Positions 44,201 to 53,661 are shown, counted from the stretch's first letter. The stretch is DNA of 64,000 bases from Qipengyuania flavescens (GCF_029688735.1 NZ_JARULD010000001.1:62001-126000), one strand, 5' to 3'. Translations and numbers: made by a program. Notes: generated by a model not told the origin, from the letters alone.

Positions 44201-44696
44201 GCAAATCTTGCAGCACCTCGCGGCTCAGCAAGTCGCGCTCGCGGTCTTCCATCGGCCGCGATCCCGGCAAGAGTCCCGCCTCGCCGGGAAATGCCGCCAA
44301 CAGATATTGCGCAAAGGCATGGATCGTATCGATCCGCAGCCCGCCGCCGGGACAATCGAGCACGCGCGCAAACAGCGCACGGGCGCGTGACTGGGTCTCG
44401 GGATCGATCGGCGCGCCCAGATAGCCCAGCTCCTCGGCAAGCCTGACCGCGTCCATCCGCACCCAGCGCGCCAGCACCGAATTGACGCGCACCGCCATCT
44501 CCGCCGCGCCAGCCTTGGTGAAGGTCAGACATAAAATCTGGGAGGGGTCCGCTCCCGGCTCCAGCAGCAGGCGAAGCACGCGCGCGGAGAGGACCTGCGT
44601 TTTGCCGGTGCCCGCGCTGGCCGAGAGCCAGACGCTGTCTTGCGGCTCGACCGCCGGGCGCTGCTTACCCTGGAGGGGATAGACAATGCCGCTCAT
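41217..44696 (-). CDS. addA: Double-strand break repair helicase-nuclease AddA
   Basis: The 1159-residue UvrD-type helicase with a C-terminal RecB-like nuclease is the partner of AddB in repairing double-strand breaks, the alphaproteobacterial counterpart of RecBCD. It shows Walker A in VWLSASAGTGKTQVLSARVL, a Walker B region DHILVDEAQDTNSAQWAI, helicase motifs YKQAIFGFQG and RVMTVHGSKGLQAP, and near the end the nuclease motif VTVVDFKTARRPP (DxK). The start overlaps the addB stop by ATGA; sequence upstream of 44696 in this frame is not part of the protein. Confidence 0.96.
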   Translation of the reverse strand: MSGIVYPLQGKQRPAVEPQDSVWLSASAGTGKTQVLSARVLRLLLEPGADPSQILCLTFTKAGAAEMAVRVNSVLARWVRMDAVRLAEELGYLGAPIDPETQSRARALFARVLDCPGGGLRIDTIHAFAQYLLAAFPGEAGLLPGSRPMEDRERDLLSREVLQDLLQEGDARIIEAVGEMSQRKGPDAVRGWLMRCARHMDLWEGPASWQPPMQPRIRQLLGIPSDADEKWVADACSDDAFPVQDLLACSRANAGWGTATGLKNADFAASWLAAGPEQRLATIDGFFGTLLTKKGEPSRLSNLEKIDAAYPGLIASIVDGVRLISERKALLDLAAFLAPQLEAGRAFALRWQEAKQREGLVDFDDLIARAAELLSRSDMADWIRYKLDRSFDHILVDEAQDTNSAQWAIIKALTDDYFSGEGARGNAVRTIFTVGDYKQAIFGFQGTSPENFRSARDWFRDRMDATADAAEALRDAPRPRRLEEYGLERSYRTNAVVLDFVDRAIDAIGYDGLGLDRRDEPHVGSDKPGLVTLWKDVRVAEDAMEDADGGNGWLARHDRMMADKIARQVRQWLDEDGPGFTLSKGEPRRATAGDIMILVQKRRELAALIVARLYRHGVSVAGVDRLRLGNPLAVKDLMAAIRFAAQPLDDLTLASLLVSPLIGWSQVDLLEHGFRPPKVRLWEHLRDSEAPLVQETVATLREILRRADFDSPQQLLHWILVGPMDGRRKLVARLGREANDPIDELLNAANAYASAHVASLQGFIRWFDAGDGELKREAGEGGDQVRVMTVHGSKGLQAPIVILADAAICPDGAGELVLEDRPLGADDARAVPLPGLTKDEKVGPVAEVDAAETAKAMQEHWRLLYVAMTRAEEALFIGGSLGPRDAKNGPHEDSWYARLRDLFDSDAGLEDEIWGARWEIGALGPSVPPSAEVETNSTPQLPAWATTPVGPEPRPPRPLSPSGLGEVEGSDPPLPPDHAAQAARRGTLIHALLERMPQVAPEQRAERARTWLAQQGSDFDAEAREEMLDRALAVLDHPDFGAIFGPEALAEIPLAATVEGQVVMGTADRLLVTADSVTVVDFKTARRPPSTIDEVPDSTMRQMAAYVAALEVIYPGRTVEAAVLYTQTPQLIALPPARLDAYKGAFAARQESFALPSVE

Positions 44697-47600
44697 GCCG
44701 CGCCCTCCCCGTCCTGCGTCGCGATCCACTCGTCGAGGCGCATCAGCTGGTCGTAAGTATCGTAGGCTGGATAGTCGGGGTTCTCGCGCGCGGTGAAGGG
44801 ATCGGAGCCTTTGACGAACCGGGCAATCGCTTCGGACAGCTTGGCGGCGGTCAGCGGCAGGAACTCCTCGGGCGGAACACCGCTGCGCTTGTTGCCCACC
44901 TTCAGCGGCACTTCGATATAGCCGAAACCATGCGCGTTCTCGCCCTTGGCCTTGCCAAGCGACCAGTATTCGTAGCTTTCCGGATCGCCGGCGAGGCCAT
45001 CGAACCCGCCCCGCTCCGTAATCAGGCCGAGGATGCCGAGTTGCAGCGCGAAGCCCTGCTCGACCATGGCAGCGCTGGGCGGTGAGCCGGTCTTGTAATC
45101 GACGATGGCGAGGCCGCCATTGGGCAGCTTGTCGATCCGGTCCGCCCGGCCATGGACGCGGACATTGTCGTAGATCATCGCGCCCTTCTTCTCGACGGCC
45201 AACACCTTGCGCTCGGGCGCACCATCGACCTGCTCCTCGATCCAGCGCAGAGCCGCTTCGAGCCGCGGTTGCCACAGCCCGCGCGTCACCGGGTCGGCCC
45301 CTTCCTCATCCAGCACACTGTCCATGATCGGGGCCAGAGGAGCACACGGGTCGCTCTCGCGGGCTTCGTGCCAGCGCTGGAGGATCAAGTGCGCGGCGTT
45401 GCCCTGCCACAGCGGCCCGGGTTCTGCATCGAGCGTGTCGAGGTCAGACAATTGCAGGATTTTTTGCGCGTAGAATTGATACGGATCGCCGAGCAACCGG
45501 TCGAGCGCTGTGGCGGAGATGTCGACATCGCGCTGCTCCGCAGTCGGCACCGGCGCGGGCCGCGGGTGTGGCTCCATCGGCTTGGCGCGACCCATTGCAC
45601 GTGCAAGTTGCACCATCCGACGTTCCCGATGATTCTCCGCGAGGCTGCCGAGCAAGGCTTCGACCCGGAGGAGGAAGCGCGAAGGGATGGTCGGGCCGCT
45701 TTCGTCACGCTCGGCCCGACTCAGCACAACTTGCGGTGCGCCGAGAGCCCCGGCGAGGTCGTGTGCAGACAGGCCGAGCCGGAAGTCGCCTGCGGGAACG
45801 CCGAGTGCGCGGAGCAATGGCGGTGCCAGCAAGGAATCCACGCTACCGCGAGGCGGCCAGCTACCTTCGTTGAGGCCTCCGCAGATGACGAGATCCGCGC
45901 GGTTCATGCGACTTTCGAGCAGGCCGAGTACCTGCACGCGGGCATGGCCGCCATAGGGTGGCCGCACCGCAACTTGCTCCATCGCATCGCGAAGGGCGAC
46001 GGGAGCCTCCTTGCGCGCCAGCGTGAAATTCACTTCGCGCGCATTGGCCCGCATATCTTCGACGAATTGGGCGAGCGAGCGGCCGTCTTCGCGCGCCCAC
46101 AGAACCTCGCCGCATAGCGCTTCTCCGGCGAGCACCAGAGCGTCGAGCAGATCGGCGAGCGGCAACTCATCCGGCAGGTCCAGCAAGGGGGTGACCCCCG
46201 TCTCGACTTGCGCCAACCACTCAGCGACCTTGGGATAGTTTTTCGAAAGCTTCGCGACAATCTTGCTTACCGGTTCGAGACCGCCGGTCATGCGTGGTCC
46301 TCGCAGTTCGCGCTCAACGCGGCGCAGCTGGCGCAGCCATGTCCCGCGCTCCATGTTGCCGCGAACCAGCGGATGGCCCAGCAACGCCATCAGCGGAACC
46401 GGCGCGGCATCCTCCGCCATTACCTCGGCGAGCAGGAGCAGCAGCCGGCCCGCCGCAGTCGATGACAGCGGACGTCCGGCAGAATCGTCGGCGACGATAT
46501 TCCACCGTTCCAGATGATGGACGACCCGCCGGGCCAACCCGCGATCCGGTGTCACGACCGCTACGCGCTGCTCAGGCTCTTCGACTGCCTCGCGCACCAG
46601 CAGCGCGATAGCCTGCGCCTCTTCCTCCGGATTGGCGGTCGTCATCAGACGCACACCCGAAAGGCGCCGCTTCTCCGCCGGAAGATCGATCCAGTTCTTG
46701 CTGGCCTCCGGCGGCAGGAACAGCGAACCTATCGCATGGCTGCGCTCTGGTGGAGCGGCGGTCATGCCCTTGCGATGCCACGGCTGTACCTCCTCGCGCC
46801 GGATCGCCATGCGATTGAGCAGGAGCTTCAGGTGATATTGCGGGTGCGTGAACGCGTCATCTTTCGCGAACGGCGTGCCTCCCGGCTCGGGCGCGGCACC
46901 CGCCCTGCCCAATTCGTCCCAGGTCGCCTGATCTATCGTCAGATCGAAATCAGGAAGGATCACCGCCCCTCGCGGCATATGGGCGATCACGCGCAGCAGG
47001 TTCGCAAGCGACGGCGCTGCGCTCGTCACACCCGCTGCGATCACCGGCGTGGCGGGCGGCTCCCTGCGCCACGAAGCAGCTGCATGATCGAACAGCCGGT
47101 TCCGCCGCGCGGCCTGATCGAGCATGCCCAGCGCGTCCAGTTCGGCGAGCCATTTTGCCTGAACGGTCGCGAAAAGCCGCAGGCTATCCTGCCAATGCGA
47201 AGCCAGCGAACCGAACAGGTCGAGCACCTGATCGCCGACCAGCTCCTCCGGCCCGACCCCTTCGACCAGCAGTCGGTCCATGGTCGAAGCCGCATCCCGC
47301 GCGAGGCGCAGGAGACCCGCGCCGCCCGGTGCCTTCTCGCCGAGCTCCTCGCCGATCAGCTGCGCCAACCGGAACAGCCGCCGCTGCGGATCGATCGCCG
47401 GGGGAATGTCGCTCGCGCCGAGCGGATCGAGCAGCGGGCCGAGCGTCTCGTCGAGATCCAGATCGCCGATGATCGCCATGCGCGGCATCAGTAGGCCGCT
47501 CTCGCCGGACTCGCCCGCATGGCGGATGAACGCTTCCGAGACAGTGCGGCGCGCCCGGCTGCTCGGGAGCAACAGCGTCAGACGCGCGAGGCCGAAGTCC

Positions 47601-47698
47601 GGCTCGCGATAGCGCGGCGCGAGGCCCGCGACGAGAGCGTCGGCGAACCCGCGGTGCGCGGCGATGGAATAGATGCTGGGCTCGGGGCGCTCAGCCAC
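44693..47698 (-). CDS. addB: Double-strand break repair protein AddB
   Basis: The 1001-residue AddB-family nuclease/inactivated helicase subunit has the C-terminal RecB-family nuclease motifs, including GLAIVDYKTGSPPSAAMVEQ with the catalytic D and K. The helicase-like N-terminal part lacks a convincing Walker A, as is usual in alphaproteobacterial AddB. The GTG start at 47698 lies inside the end of murU by 8 bases, and its stop overlaps addA by 4. An iron-sulfur cluster as in Bacillus AddB is not evident. Confidence 0.95.
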   Translation of the reverse strand: MAERPEPSIYSIAAHRGFADALVAGLAPRYREPDFGLARLTLLLPSSRARRTVSEAFIRHAGESGESGLLMPRMAIIGDLDLDETLGPLLDPLGASDIPPAIDPQRRLFRLAQLIGEELGEKAPGGAGLLRLARDAASTMDRLLVEGVGPEELVGDQVLDLFGSLASHWQDSLRLFATVQAKWLAELDALGMLDQAARRNRLFDHAAASWRREPPATPVIAAGVTSAAPSLANLLRVIAHMPRGAVILPDFDLTIDQATWDELGRAGAAPEPGGTPFAKDDAFTHPQYHLKLLLNRMAIRREEVQPWHRKGMTAAPPERSHAIGSLFLPPEASKNWIDLPAEKRRLSGVRLMTTANPEEEAQAIALLVREAVEEPEQRVAVVTPDRGLARRVVHHLERWNIVADDSAGRPLSSTAAGRLLLLLAEVMAEDAAPVPLMALLGHPLVRGNMERGTWLRQLRRVERELRGPRMTGGLEPVSKIVAKLSKNYPKVAEWLAQVETGVTPLLDLPDELPLADLLDALVLAGEALCGEVLWAREDGRSLAQFVEDMRANAREVNFTLARKEAPVALRDAMEQVAVRPPYGGHARVQVLGLLESRMNRADLVICGGLNEGSWPPRGSVDSLLAPPLLRALGVPAGDFRLGLSAHDLAGALGAPQVVLSRAERDESGPTIPSRFLLRVEALLGSLAENHRERRMVQLARAMGRAKPMEPHPRPAPVPTAEQRDVDISATALDRLLGDPYQFYAQKILQLSDLDTLDAEPGPLWQGNAAHLILQRWHEARESDPCAPLAPIMDSVLDEEGADPVTRGLWQPRLEAALRWIEEQVDGAPERKVLAVEKKGAMIYDNVRVHGRADRIDKLPNGGLAIVDYKTGSPPSAAMVEQGFALQLGILGLITERGGFDGLAGDPESYEYWSLGKAKGENAHGFGYIEVPLKVGNKRSGVPPEEFLPLTAAKLSEAIARFVKGSDPFTARENPDYPAYDTYDQLMRLDEWIATQDGEGAA

Positions 47699-48413
47699 CC
47701 CGCAGCGCTTCCTCGGTCGGCGCGATGTGCTGCGGCGTGCCGACTTCGTACCATTCGCCGGTGAAGGCGAGGCCGAACAGCCGCCCTTCCCCGATCGCGC
47801 GATCCCACAGGATATTGGTCGAAAATTTGCCTTCGGGCGCATCGCGGAGCAGACGGTGCGACACGACCTGGATGCCGGTGTAGATAAACGGCGCGATCCG
47901 TTCCGGCTGCTTACGGGTCAACCGCCCGGCCGCATCCATGTAGAAATCTCCCGTGCCGTCGAAATTGAAGGCCCGGACGTGGCTGACGACAAGCAGCAGC
48001 GCGTCCATCCGCTCGGGGTCCCACCGCGCGGAAAGCTCGGCGAAAGCATTGCGCGGTCCGTCGAGCCAGATGCTGTCAGCATTGCAGGCGAAGAACGGGT
48101 CGGGCAGCTGGCCGGCGGCCTGAGCCTTGACCATGCCGCCGCCGGTCTCAAGCAACTGATCGCGCTCGTCGGAGAAGCTGATCGCCGGCGCTTTGCGTGG
48201 TCCGACATGGGCCTCGATAGCGTCGGCGAGATAGTGGACATTGACCAGTGCCTTCTCGATCCCCGCGTCCTCGATGCGGTCGAGCGCGCGGTCGATCAGT
48301 GGCTTGCCGGCCACCCGCACCAAGGGTTTGGGCGTTGTGGCCGTCAGCGGGCGCATCCGCTTGCCGAGCCCGGCGGCCATCAGCATCGCGGTGTCGGAGA
48401 CAAGAGCGGTCAT
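47691..48413 (-). CDS. murU: N-acetylmuramate-1-phosphate uridylyltransferase MurU-like nucleotidyltransferase
   Basis: The 240-residue protein begins MTALVSDTAMLMAAGLGKRM, with the nucleotidyltransferase signature AAGLGKRMRPLT and later ACNADSIWLD and TGIQVVSHRLL. Adjacent and coupled to an AmgK-type sugar kinase, it should form UDP-N-acetylmuramate from MurNAc-1-phosphate in peptidoglycan recycling that bypasses new synthesis. It could be annotated as a mannose-1-phosphate guanylyltransferase on sequence alone; the AmgK partner decides for MurU. Confidence 0.88.
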   Translation of the reverse strand: MTALVSDTAMLMAAGLGKRMRPLTATTPKPLVRVAGKPLIDRALDRIEDAGIEKALVNVHYLADAIEAHVGPRKAPAISFSDERDQLLETGGGMVKAQAAGQLPDPFFACNADSIWLDGPRNAFAELSARWDPERMDALLLVVSHVRAFNFDGTGDFYMDAAGRLTRKQPERIAPFIYTGIQVVSHRLLRDAPEGKFSTNILWDRAIGEGRLFGLAFTGEWYEVGTPQHIAPTEEALRGG

Positions 48414-49399
48414 GCGATTTCGCCGCCTCCATTCTCCCGGAGTTCGACCGGGATGTTCGCCGCGAACCACGCCGCGAGGGGCGCCGCGACCGGATGCGCG
48501 AGGTCGCGCTCCATCGCGTGCCATACGCGCGGGATCATCGCGAGATAGCGGGACTTGCCATCGCGTTTGTAGAGGCGGGTGAAGATGCCGACGATCTTGG
48601 CATTCCGCTGCGCGCCGAGCCGCGCGTAGTCGGCCTCGAAATCCTCGCCCGGATCGGCTGCGGCACGGTAGCGGCACAGCATGTCATGCTCCAACTGTTC
48701 GGAGACGTCGCGCCGCGCATCCTGCAGCAGGCTGACGAGATCGTAAGCCGGGTGTCCGACCAGCGCGTCTTGGAAATCGATCAGGCCCTGCTCGCCGCCG
48801 AGTTTGCCCGGCTCCAACAGCATGATGTTCTCCGCATGATAATCGCGCAGCACGGTGACGCCGGGGTCCTGTCGCGACAGCAATGGCTCCAGCACCTCGC
48901 GCCACGCTGCTGTCCAACCCTTCTGATCGACATCAAGACCTGCGGCGGGGCAGTACCATTCGGTGAAGAGGTCCACCTCGCGTAAATAGGTCGCCATATC
49001 GTATGGCGGGAACGGCCCCGGCGGCAGCGTGTGCAGCTTGACCAGCGCCTCGATCGCTCCGGCATAGATGTCGTGCTCGTCGTCGGGATGATCGTCGATC
49101 CATTCGCGCACGCGGTGGTCGCCGAAGTCCTCGGTCAGCACCCATCCGGCGTCCGCATCCTGAAGATAGATTTCCGGCCCCCGCGTCCCGTTTGCGGTCA
49201 GCCAATCGGCGACATGCAGGAACGGTTTCGGATCTTCCTCCGGCGGCGGCGCATGCATCAGCATCGCGCTCCGATCGCCCAGGCGGAGGCGGAAATAGCG
49301 GCGGAAACTGGCATCGCCGACGAGCGGGGCGATCTCCGCCCCCTCCCATTCGGTATCGCCGAGAAATGCGTGAAGCCCGTGGGGTAGCGTTGCGCTCAT
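48410..49399 (-). CDS. amgK: Anomeric MurNAc/GlcNAc kinase AmgK
   Basis: The 329-residue aminoglycoside-phosphotransferase-fold kinase has the ATP/Mg motifs TVLRDYHAENIMLL (HxxN, catalytic D) and GLIDFQDALVGHPAYDLVSL (DFQ/DFG-like). The pair with MurU recycles cell-wall amino sugars by phosphorylating C1 of MurNAc. The start was placed at the ATG at 49399, which overlaps the tsaE stop; a longer start at 49417 is possible. The context, tsaE upstream and murU downstream, is the usual arrangement. Confidence 0.92.
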   Translation of the reverse strand: MSATLPHGLHAFLGDTEWEGAEIAPLVGDASFRRYFRLRLGDRSAMLMHAPPPEEDPKPFLHVADWLTANGTRGPEIYLQDADAGWVLTEDFGDHRVREWIDDHPDDEHDIYAGAIEALVKLHTLPPGPFPPYDMATYLREVDLFTEWYCPAAGLDVDQKGWTAAWREVLEPLLSRQDPGVTVLRDYHAENIMLLEPGKLGGEQGLIDFQDALVGHPAYDLVSLLQDARRDVSEQLEHDMLCRYRAAADPGEDFEADYARLGAQRNAKIVGIFTRLYKRDGKSRYLAMIPRVWHAMERDLAHPVAAPLAAWFAANIPVELRENGGGEIA

Positions 49400-49833
49400 G
49401 GCCAGCGGCTTTGCCAAGTCTCGCCTGCGGTTACAACGGCTACGCGCCCCTCGCCCACTTTTTCGAGCGTTATGGAAAGGCAGCCCGGCTCATGCGCGAA
49501 CCCGCCCGCATGATCGGGCCACTCCGCGATGAGTGCGGCACCGTCGCGGTAATCGTCGAGGCCCAGCTCGTACACTTCGTCGGGATGGCGGAGACGGTAG
49601 AAATCGGCGTGCACTATGGGCGGGTGCAAAGCGTCGTAGGTTTCGATGATCGTGAAGGTCGGTGACGGCACTTCGCCCTGATGACCAAGAGCGGCAATGA
49701 TGGCGCGCGCCAGCGTTGTCTTTCCGGTGCCGAGATCGCCGGTCAGCGCTACGACATCGCCCGGCTGGAGCAAGCCGGCAATCCGCGCACCCAAGGCCTC
49801 CATCGCAGCGAGATCGGGTAAGGCAATCGTCAC
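49396..49833 (-). CDS. tsaE: tRNA t6A biosynthesis ATPase TsaE
   Basis: The 145-residue P-loop protein has Walker A in VALTGDLGTGKTTLARAI, a switch-like PSPTFTIIETYDA and the HADFYRL segment that define TsaE. It works with TsaB and TsaD to put threonylcarbamoyl on A37 of tRNAs reading ANN codons. The GTG start at 49833 overlaps the divL stop (GTGA). Its own stop overlaps amgK. Confidence 0.95.
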   Translation of the reverse strand: MTIALPDLAAMEALGARIAGLLQPGDVVALTGDLGTGKTTLARAIIAALGHQGEVPSPTFTIIETYDALHPPIVHADFYRLRHPDEVYELGLDDYRDGAALIAEWPDHAGGFAHEPGCLSITLEKVGEGRVAVVTAGETWQSRWP

Positions 49834-52172
49834 GGCAGCGTGATTGTCGCGGTCGTGCCGGAACTCGGGCGGCTGACGATTTCCAGCTTGCCGTCATGCG
49901 CTTCGATCAGCTGCCGGGCGAGCGGGATGCCGAGGCCATGGCGCCGTTCGATCCCCTTGCCGTCCGCCGCCATGCGAATGCCTTCGAGCGCTCGCGCCAG
50001 TTCATGCTGGTTCATGCCGCGGCCATTGTCCGAGATCACGATCTTCGTCTCGCCGCGCGACTTGCCGAGCTCGACGAGAATGCGGCCTCCCTGCGGGGTC
50101 GCCGAAATAGCATTGTCGAGCAAATTGGCAATTGCGCGGCGGAGCTGTTGCGGGTCGGCGGTCACGACCTTGCCTGCCCCGCCCTTGAGATCGAGCGTAA
50201 GGCCGCCGTCGACGATCCGCTTTTCCTCCGCCCGCACCACCTGCGTGATGAAGGGCAGCAGTTCGATCTTCGCGGTGTTCAGCGGCATCAGCCCCGCTTC
50301 GCTTTGCGACAGGTCGAGGACGTTTTCGACCTGCTCGGTCAGCTTGCCGACCGACAGCGAGATGGCCTGCACATATTCCACCGCTTGCGGACTGAGTTCG
50401 CCGGCGATGCCGCTGGAGAGCAGTTCGGCGAACCCGCCGATGGAGGTCAGCGGTGTGCGGAATTCATAGCTCATATTGGCGAGGAAGCGCGTCATCACGG
50501 CATCCGCTTCCTCGAGCGCCCGGTTCCGCTCGCGCAGAGCCTCTTCGGCCTGCTGCGATGCAGTTACGTCGAGCACGGTCAGGAGGCCGTTGCCGTCGGG
50601 CAGTGGGACCCCTTCGAGATCGAGCGTGCGCCCGTCCGCCAGCTCGACCCTGGCCGTGCGCTTCTTCCGGTCCAGGGTGGCCGAGCGGATGGTATTGCCG
50701 ACCACGTCGATAGCTCCGGGATCGGCAAGATTGCCCGCGATGGCTTCCAGCAAGTCTTCCGCCTGCGGGTGCCCATCGACGACTTCAGGCTCCAGCCCCC
50801 AGGCGCCGGGGAAGCTGCGGTTCCACAGCTCCAAATGGCCGTCTGGCGCAAATACCGCGAGCGCCTCGAACAGGCTGTCGAATGTCGCGGTGCGCGTCCG
50901 CAGCAGGGTGTCGCGCGTGGCCGACAGGGCGAGTTGCTCGGTCCGGTCTTCGGCAATCATCACCAGGCCGCCATCGGGCAGCGGCTGGGCGACGACGCGC
51001 AAATGCGTGCTGTCGGAAAGCGGCCAAGCCTCTTCGTGCGGTTCGTCGCGCTGGAACCAGTTGACCAGCTCGTTGCGCCACGATGGGAAATCTCGGACTT
51101 CGGGAATGCGCCCCGCCTCGCGCGCGATCAGCAGCATGTGCTCGAACGTCGTGCGATCGTTCACCACGCCCGGCGGGAGGGCAAAAACGCGGTGGAACGG
51201 CTGGTTCGCAAAGGTCATGCGGTGCTGCGCATCGAATTGCGCGACGCCGATGGAGAGCTGGTCGAGCATGGAGCGCTGCGCTTCGCGGAAAGCCCGGAAT
51301 TCGCGGGCCTGCTCTTCCATTTCCTCGATATCGACCGCGTAACCAGCAATGCCCTCGCCGACCAATGGCAGGTCGGTAACGCGGATCGTGCGCCGTGCTT
51401 CGTTGATCGTGGCGGACACGATGCGCTCGATCGGCTGGCGGCGATCGGCGGCCTGCTGCGCGACTTGCGATGCGCTGCGCCCGCCGACGGTCTCGACCAG
51501 CTCGACCTGCTTGGTGACCACTTCGTCAGCGCTCTGCGCGCCGACTGCTTCGACATAGGCGCGGTTGACGAGGCGCAGTTTCATGTCGCCGCCGCGGAAC
51601 CACATGGGCATGGGCGCCGCTTCGATCAGGCCGACGAGCGCGCCGAAATCGTCCTTGGCGCGGGCCGCTTCCTCGCGAAGCTGGCTCAGCTCCGTCTGGC
51701 TTTCGCTATAGTCGAACACCCAGACCAGCGCGGCACCATTGGGCGAAACCGCCGGGTCGGCCAACGTCCCGCTCAGCGTCAGCGCGCGCTCCGACCCCGG
51801 CACGGCGAGCGACATGCGGAAGGGCTTTGCGGTCTTCTGCGTGCGACGAACCTTGCTCGTGAGCTCTTCGACCTGTTCTTCGCTGAGGCCGTTGCCATCG
51901 GCGCCGGTCAGTTCGCTGAGAAACTCCGGCACTTTCAAAAGGCCTAGCCAACGCGCGAAACGGTCGGGCGCTTCGATCCGGCCATCGGCCCGCACGAGCA
52001 ATGGAACCGCAGGCGATTCCTCCAGCATCCGCGCCATCCGCAGCGCCGACTTGCGGGTGGAGGCGAACTTCTGCTCCCGCCCGCTCGCGCGCAGCATCAC
52101 CCAGACCGCCGCAGCGGTCCAGAGCGCAAGCAACAACCCGACGAGGGCCAGCAATGCAGGCGATATTTCCAT
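49830..52172 (-). CDS. divL: DivL-like tyrosine pseudo-histidine-kinase
   Basis: The 780-residue protein has one N-terminal membrane helix (LLALVGLLLALWTAAAVWVM) and several PAS-like regions. A HisKA helix follows in which the phospho-acceptor histidine is replaced by tyrosine: FLANMSYEFRTPLTSIGGFA (Y569; the TAT codon is at 50466-50468). The HATPase domain is retained, with RAIANLLDNAIS, ISDNGRGMN and RHGLGIPLARQL. Caulobacter DivL has the same Tyr, is about 770 residues and controls CckA/CtrA in cell-cycle polarity. The substitution and length therefore support DivL here. It begins the coupled run that ends with trxA. Confidence 0.9.
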   Translation of the reverse strand: MEISPALLALVGLLLALWTAAAVWVMLRASGREQKFASTRKSALRMARMLEESPAVPLLVRADGRIEAPDRFARWLGLLKVPEFLSELTGADGNGLSEEQVEELTSKVRRTQKTAKPFRMSLAVPGSERALTLSGTLADPAVSPNGAALVWVFDYSESQTELSQLREEAARAKDDFGALVGLIEAAPMPMWFRGGDMKLRLVNRAYVEAVGAQSADEVVTKQVELVETVGGRSASQVAQQAADRRQPIERIVSATINEARRTIRVTDLPLVGEGIAGYAVDIEEMEEQAREFRAFREAQRSMLDQLSIGVAQFDAQHRMTFANQPFHRVFALPPGVVNDRTTFEHMLLIAREAGRIPEVRDFPSWRNELVNWFQRDEPHEEAWPLSDSTHLRVVAQPLPDGGLVMIAEDRTEQLALSATRDTLLRTRTATFDSLFEALAVFAPDGHLELWNRSFPGAWGLEPEVVDGHPQAEDLLEAIAGNLADPGAIDVVGNTIRSATLDRKKRTARVELADGRTLDLEGVPLPDGNGLLTVLDVTASQQAEEALRERNRALEEADAVMTRFLANMSYEFRTPLTSIGGFAELLSSGIAGELSPQAVEYVQAISLSVGKLTEQVENVLDLSQSEAGLMPLNTAKIELLPFITQVVRAEEKRIVDGGLTLDLKGGAGKVVTADPQQLRRAIANLLDNAISATPQGGRILVELGKSRGETKIVISDNGRGMNQHELARALEGIRMAADGKGIERRHGLGIPLARQLIEAHDGKLEIVSRPSSGTTATITLP

Positions 52173-52245
52173 TACCTGCCAGCTATGCCGCCTGTCGCGG
52201 GGATGCAATGGCAAGCCATTGCAACTCCCCGCAAAGGATCATCGA

Positions 52246-53661
52246 TCAGTAGCGATAATGTTCGGGCTTGAACGGCCCTTCGACCGGAACGCCGATGTAA
52301 TCGGCCTGCTTCTGGCTGAGCTCGGTCAGCTTCACGCCGAGCTTGTCGAGGTGCAGCGCAGCGACCTTTTCGTCGAGATGCTTGGGCAGGACGTAGACGT
52401 CGTTCTTGTACTCGTCGCCCTTGGTCCACAGCTCGATCTGCGCGAGCGTCTGGTTCGTGAAGCTGAAGCTCATCACGAAGCTCGGGTGGCCGGTCGCGCA
52501 GGCGAGGTTCACCAGGCGCCCCTGACCAAGCACGATGATTTCCTTGCCGTCGGGGAACTTGACGAGGTCGGTGCCGGGCTTGAGTTCGGTCCACTCGTAA
52601 TTGTCGAGCGCCGAGATCTGGATCTCGCTGTCGAAGTGGCCGATGTTGCAGACGATCGCCTTGTCCTTCATCGCTTTCATGTGTTCGGCGGTAATGACGT
52701 GCTCGTTGCCGGTGGCGGTGCAGAAGATGTCCGCGACCTTCACGGCCTCTTCCATGGTCACGACTTCGAAGCCGTCCATCGCCGCTTGCAGGGCACAGAT
52801 CGGGTCGATTTCTGTCACGAGCACGCGCGCACCGCCATTGCGGAGCGACTGGGCCGAACCCTTGCCGACATCGCCGAAGCCGGCGACGCAGGCGACCTTG
52901 CCCGACAGCATCACGTCCGTCGCGCGGCGGATGGCATCGACCAGCGATTCGCGGCAGCCATAGAGATTGTCGAATTTCGACTTGGTGACGCTGTCGTTCA
53001 CGTTGATCGCCGGGAACGGCAGCTTGCCCTGCTTGGCGAGGTGGTAGAGGCGGTGGACGCCGGTGGTGGTTTCTTCCGAAACGCCGACAATGTTCTTCAC
53101 CGAGTTGGTAAGATAGCCGGGGCGATCCTTCAGGAAAGCCTTGAGCGCGCGCTGGAATTCGATTTCCTCGGCATTCTGCGGCTCGGGCAGTTCCTCGCCG
53201 GCTTCGATGCGGGCCCCCCAAAGGGCGAACATGGTCGCATCGCCGCCATCGTCTAGGATGATATTGGCGGTCTGGTCGGGGTCCTCGTCCGTCGACCAGT
53301 CGAAGATCTTGCCGACATAGTCCCAGTAATCGGCCAGACTCTCGCCTTTGATGGCAAAGACAGGGATGTCCTGCGCTGCGATGGCAGCGGCTGCATGGTC
53401 CTGCGTCGAGAAGATGTTGCACGTCGCCCAGCGCACGTCGGCGCCCAGCGCGACCAGCGTTTCGATCAGCACAGCGGTCTGGATGGTCATGTGCAGCGAG
53501 CCGGTGATGCGCGCGCCCTTCAGCGGCTGCTCTTCGCCATATTCCTCGCGCAGGGCCATCAGGCCCGGCATTTCGGTTTCGGCGATATTGATTTCCGCGC
53601 GGCCGTAATCGGCCAGCGCGATGTCCTTGACAACGTAGTCGGAAAATGCGGTCACGCTCAT
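52246..53661 (-). CDS. ahcY: S-adenosylhomocysteine hydrolase
   Basis: The 471-residue NAD-dependent enzyme splits S-adenosylhomocysteine into homocysteine and adenosine. It has the NAD-binding [19 protein letters not shown], the substrate-site [18 protein letters not shown] and the C-terminal FKPEHYRY, all classical. The ATG at 53661 has GAGGAC just upstream. Its leader of about 225 bases is shared with the divergent peroxiredoxin gene and holds a hairpin (see 53701-53730). It starts 74 bases upstream of divL on the same strand. Confidence 0.97.
   Translation of the reverse strand: MSVTAFSDYVVKDIALADYGRAEINIAETEMPGLMALREEYGEEQPLKGARITGSLHMTIQTAVLIETLVALGADVRWATCNIFSTQDHAAAAIAAQDIPVFAIKGESLADYWDYVGKIFDWSTDEDPDQTANIILDDGGDATMFALWGARIEAGEELPEPQNAEEIEFQRALKAFLKDRPGYLTNSVKNIVGVSEETTTGVHRLYHLAKQGKLPFPAINVNDSVTKSKFDNLYGCRESLVDAIRRATDVMLSGKVACVAGFGDVGKGSAQSLRNGGARVLVTEIDPICALQAAMDGFEVVTMEEAVKVADIFCTATGNEHVITAEHMKAMKDKAIVCNIGHFDSEIQISALDNYEWTELKPGTDLVKFPDGKEIIVLGQGRLVNLACATGHPSFVMSFSFTNQTLAQIELWTKGDEYKNDVYVLPKHLDEKVAALHLDKLGVKLTELSQKQADYIGVPVEGPFKPEHYRY

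Noticed and set aside
44697..45275. 193-codon N-terminal extension of addA
   Set aside because: Antisense-like composition inside addB; the family start MSGIVYPLQGKQRPA fits the ATG at 44696 exactly at the overlap.
49716..51947. Long plus-strand open frame antisense to divL and tsaE
   Set aside because: Low-complexity Arg/Ala/His composition typical of antisense frames, and no domain.
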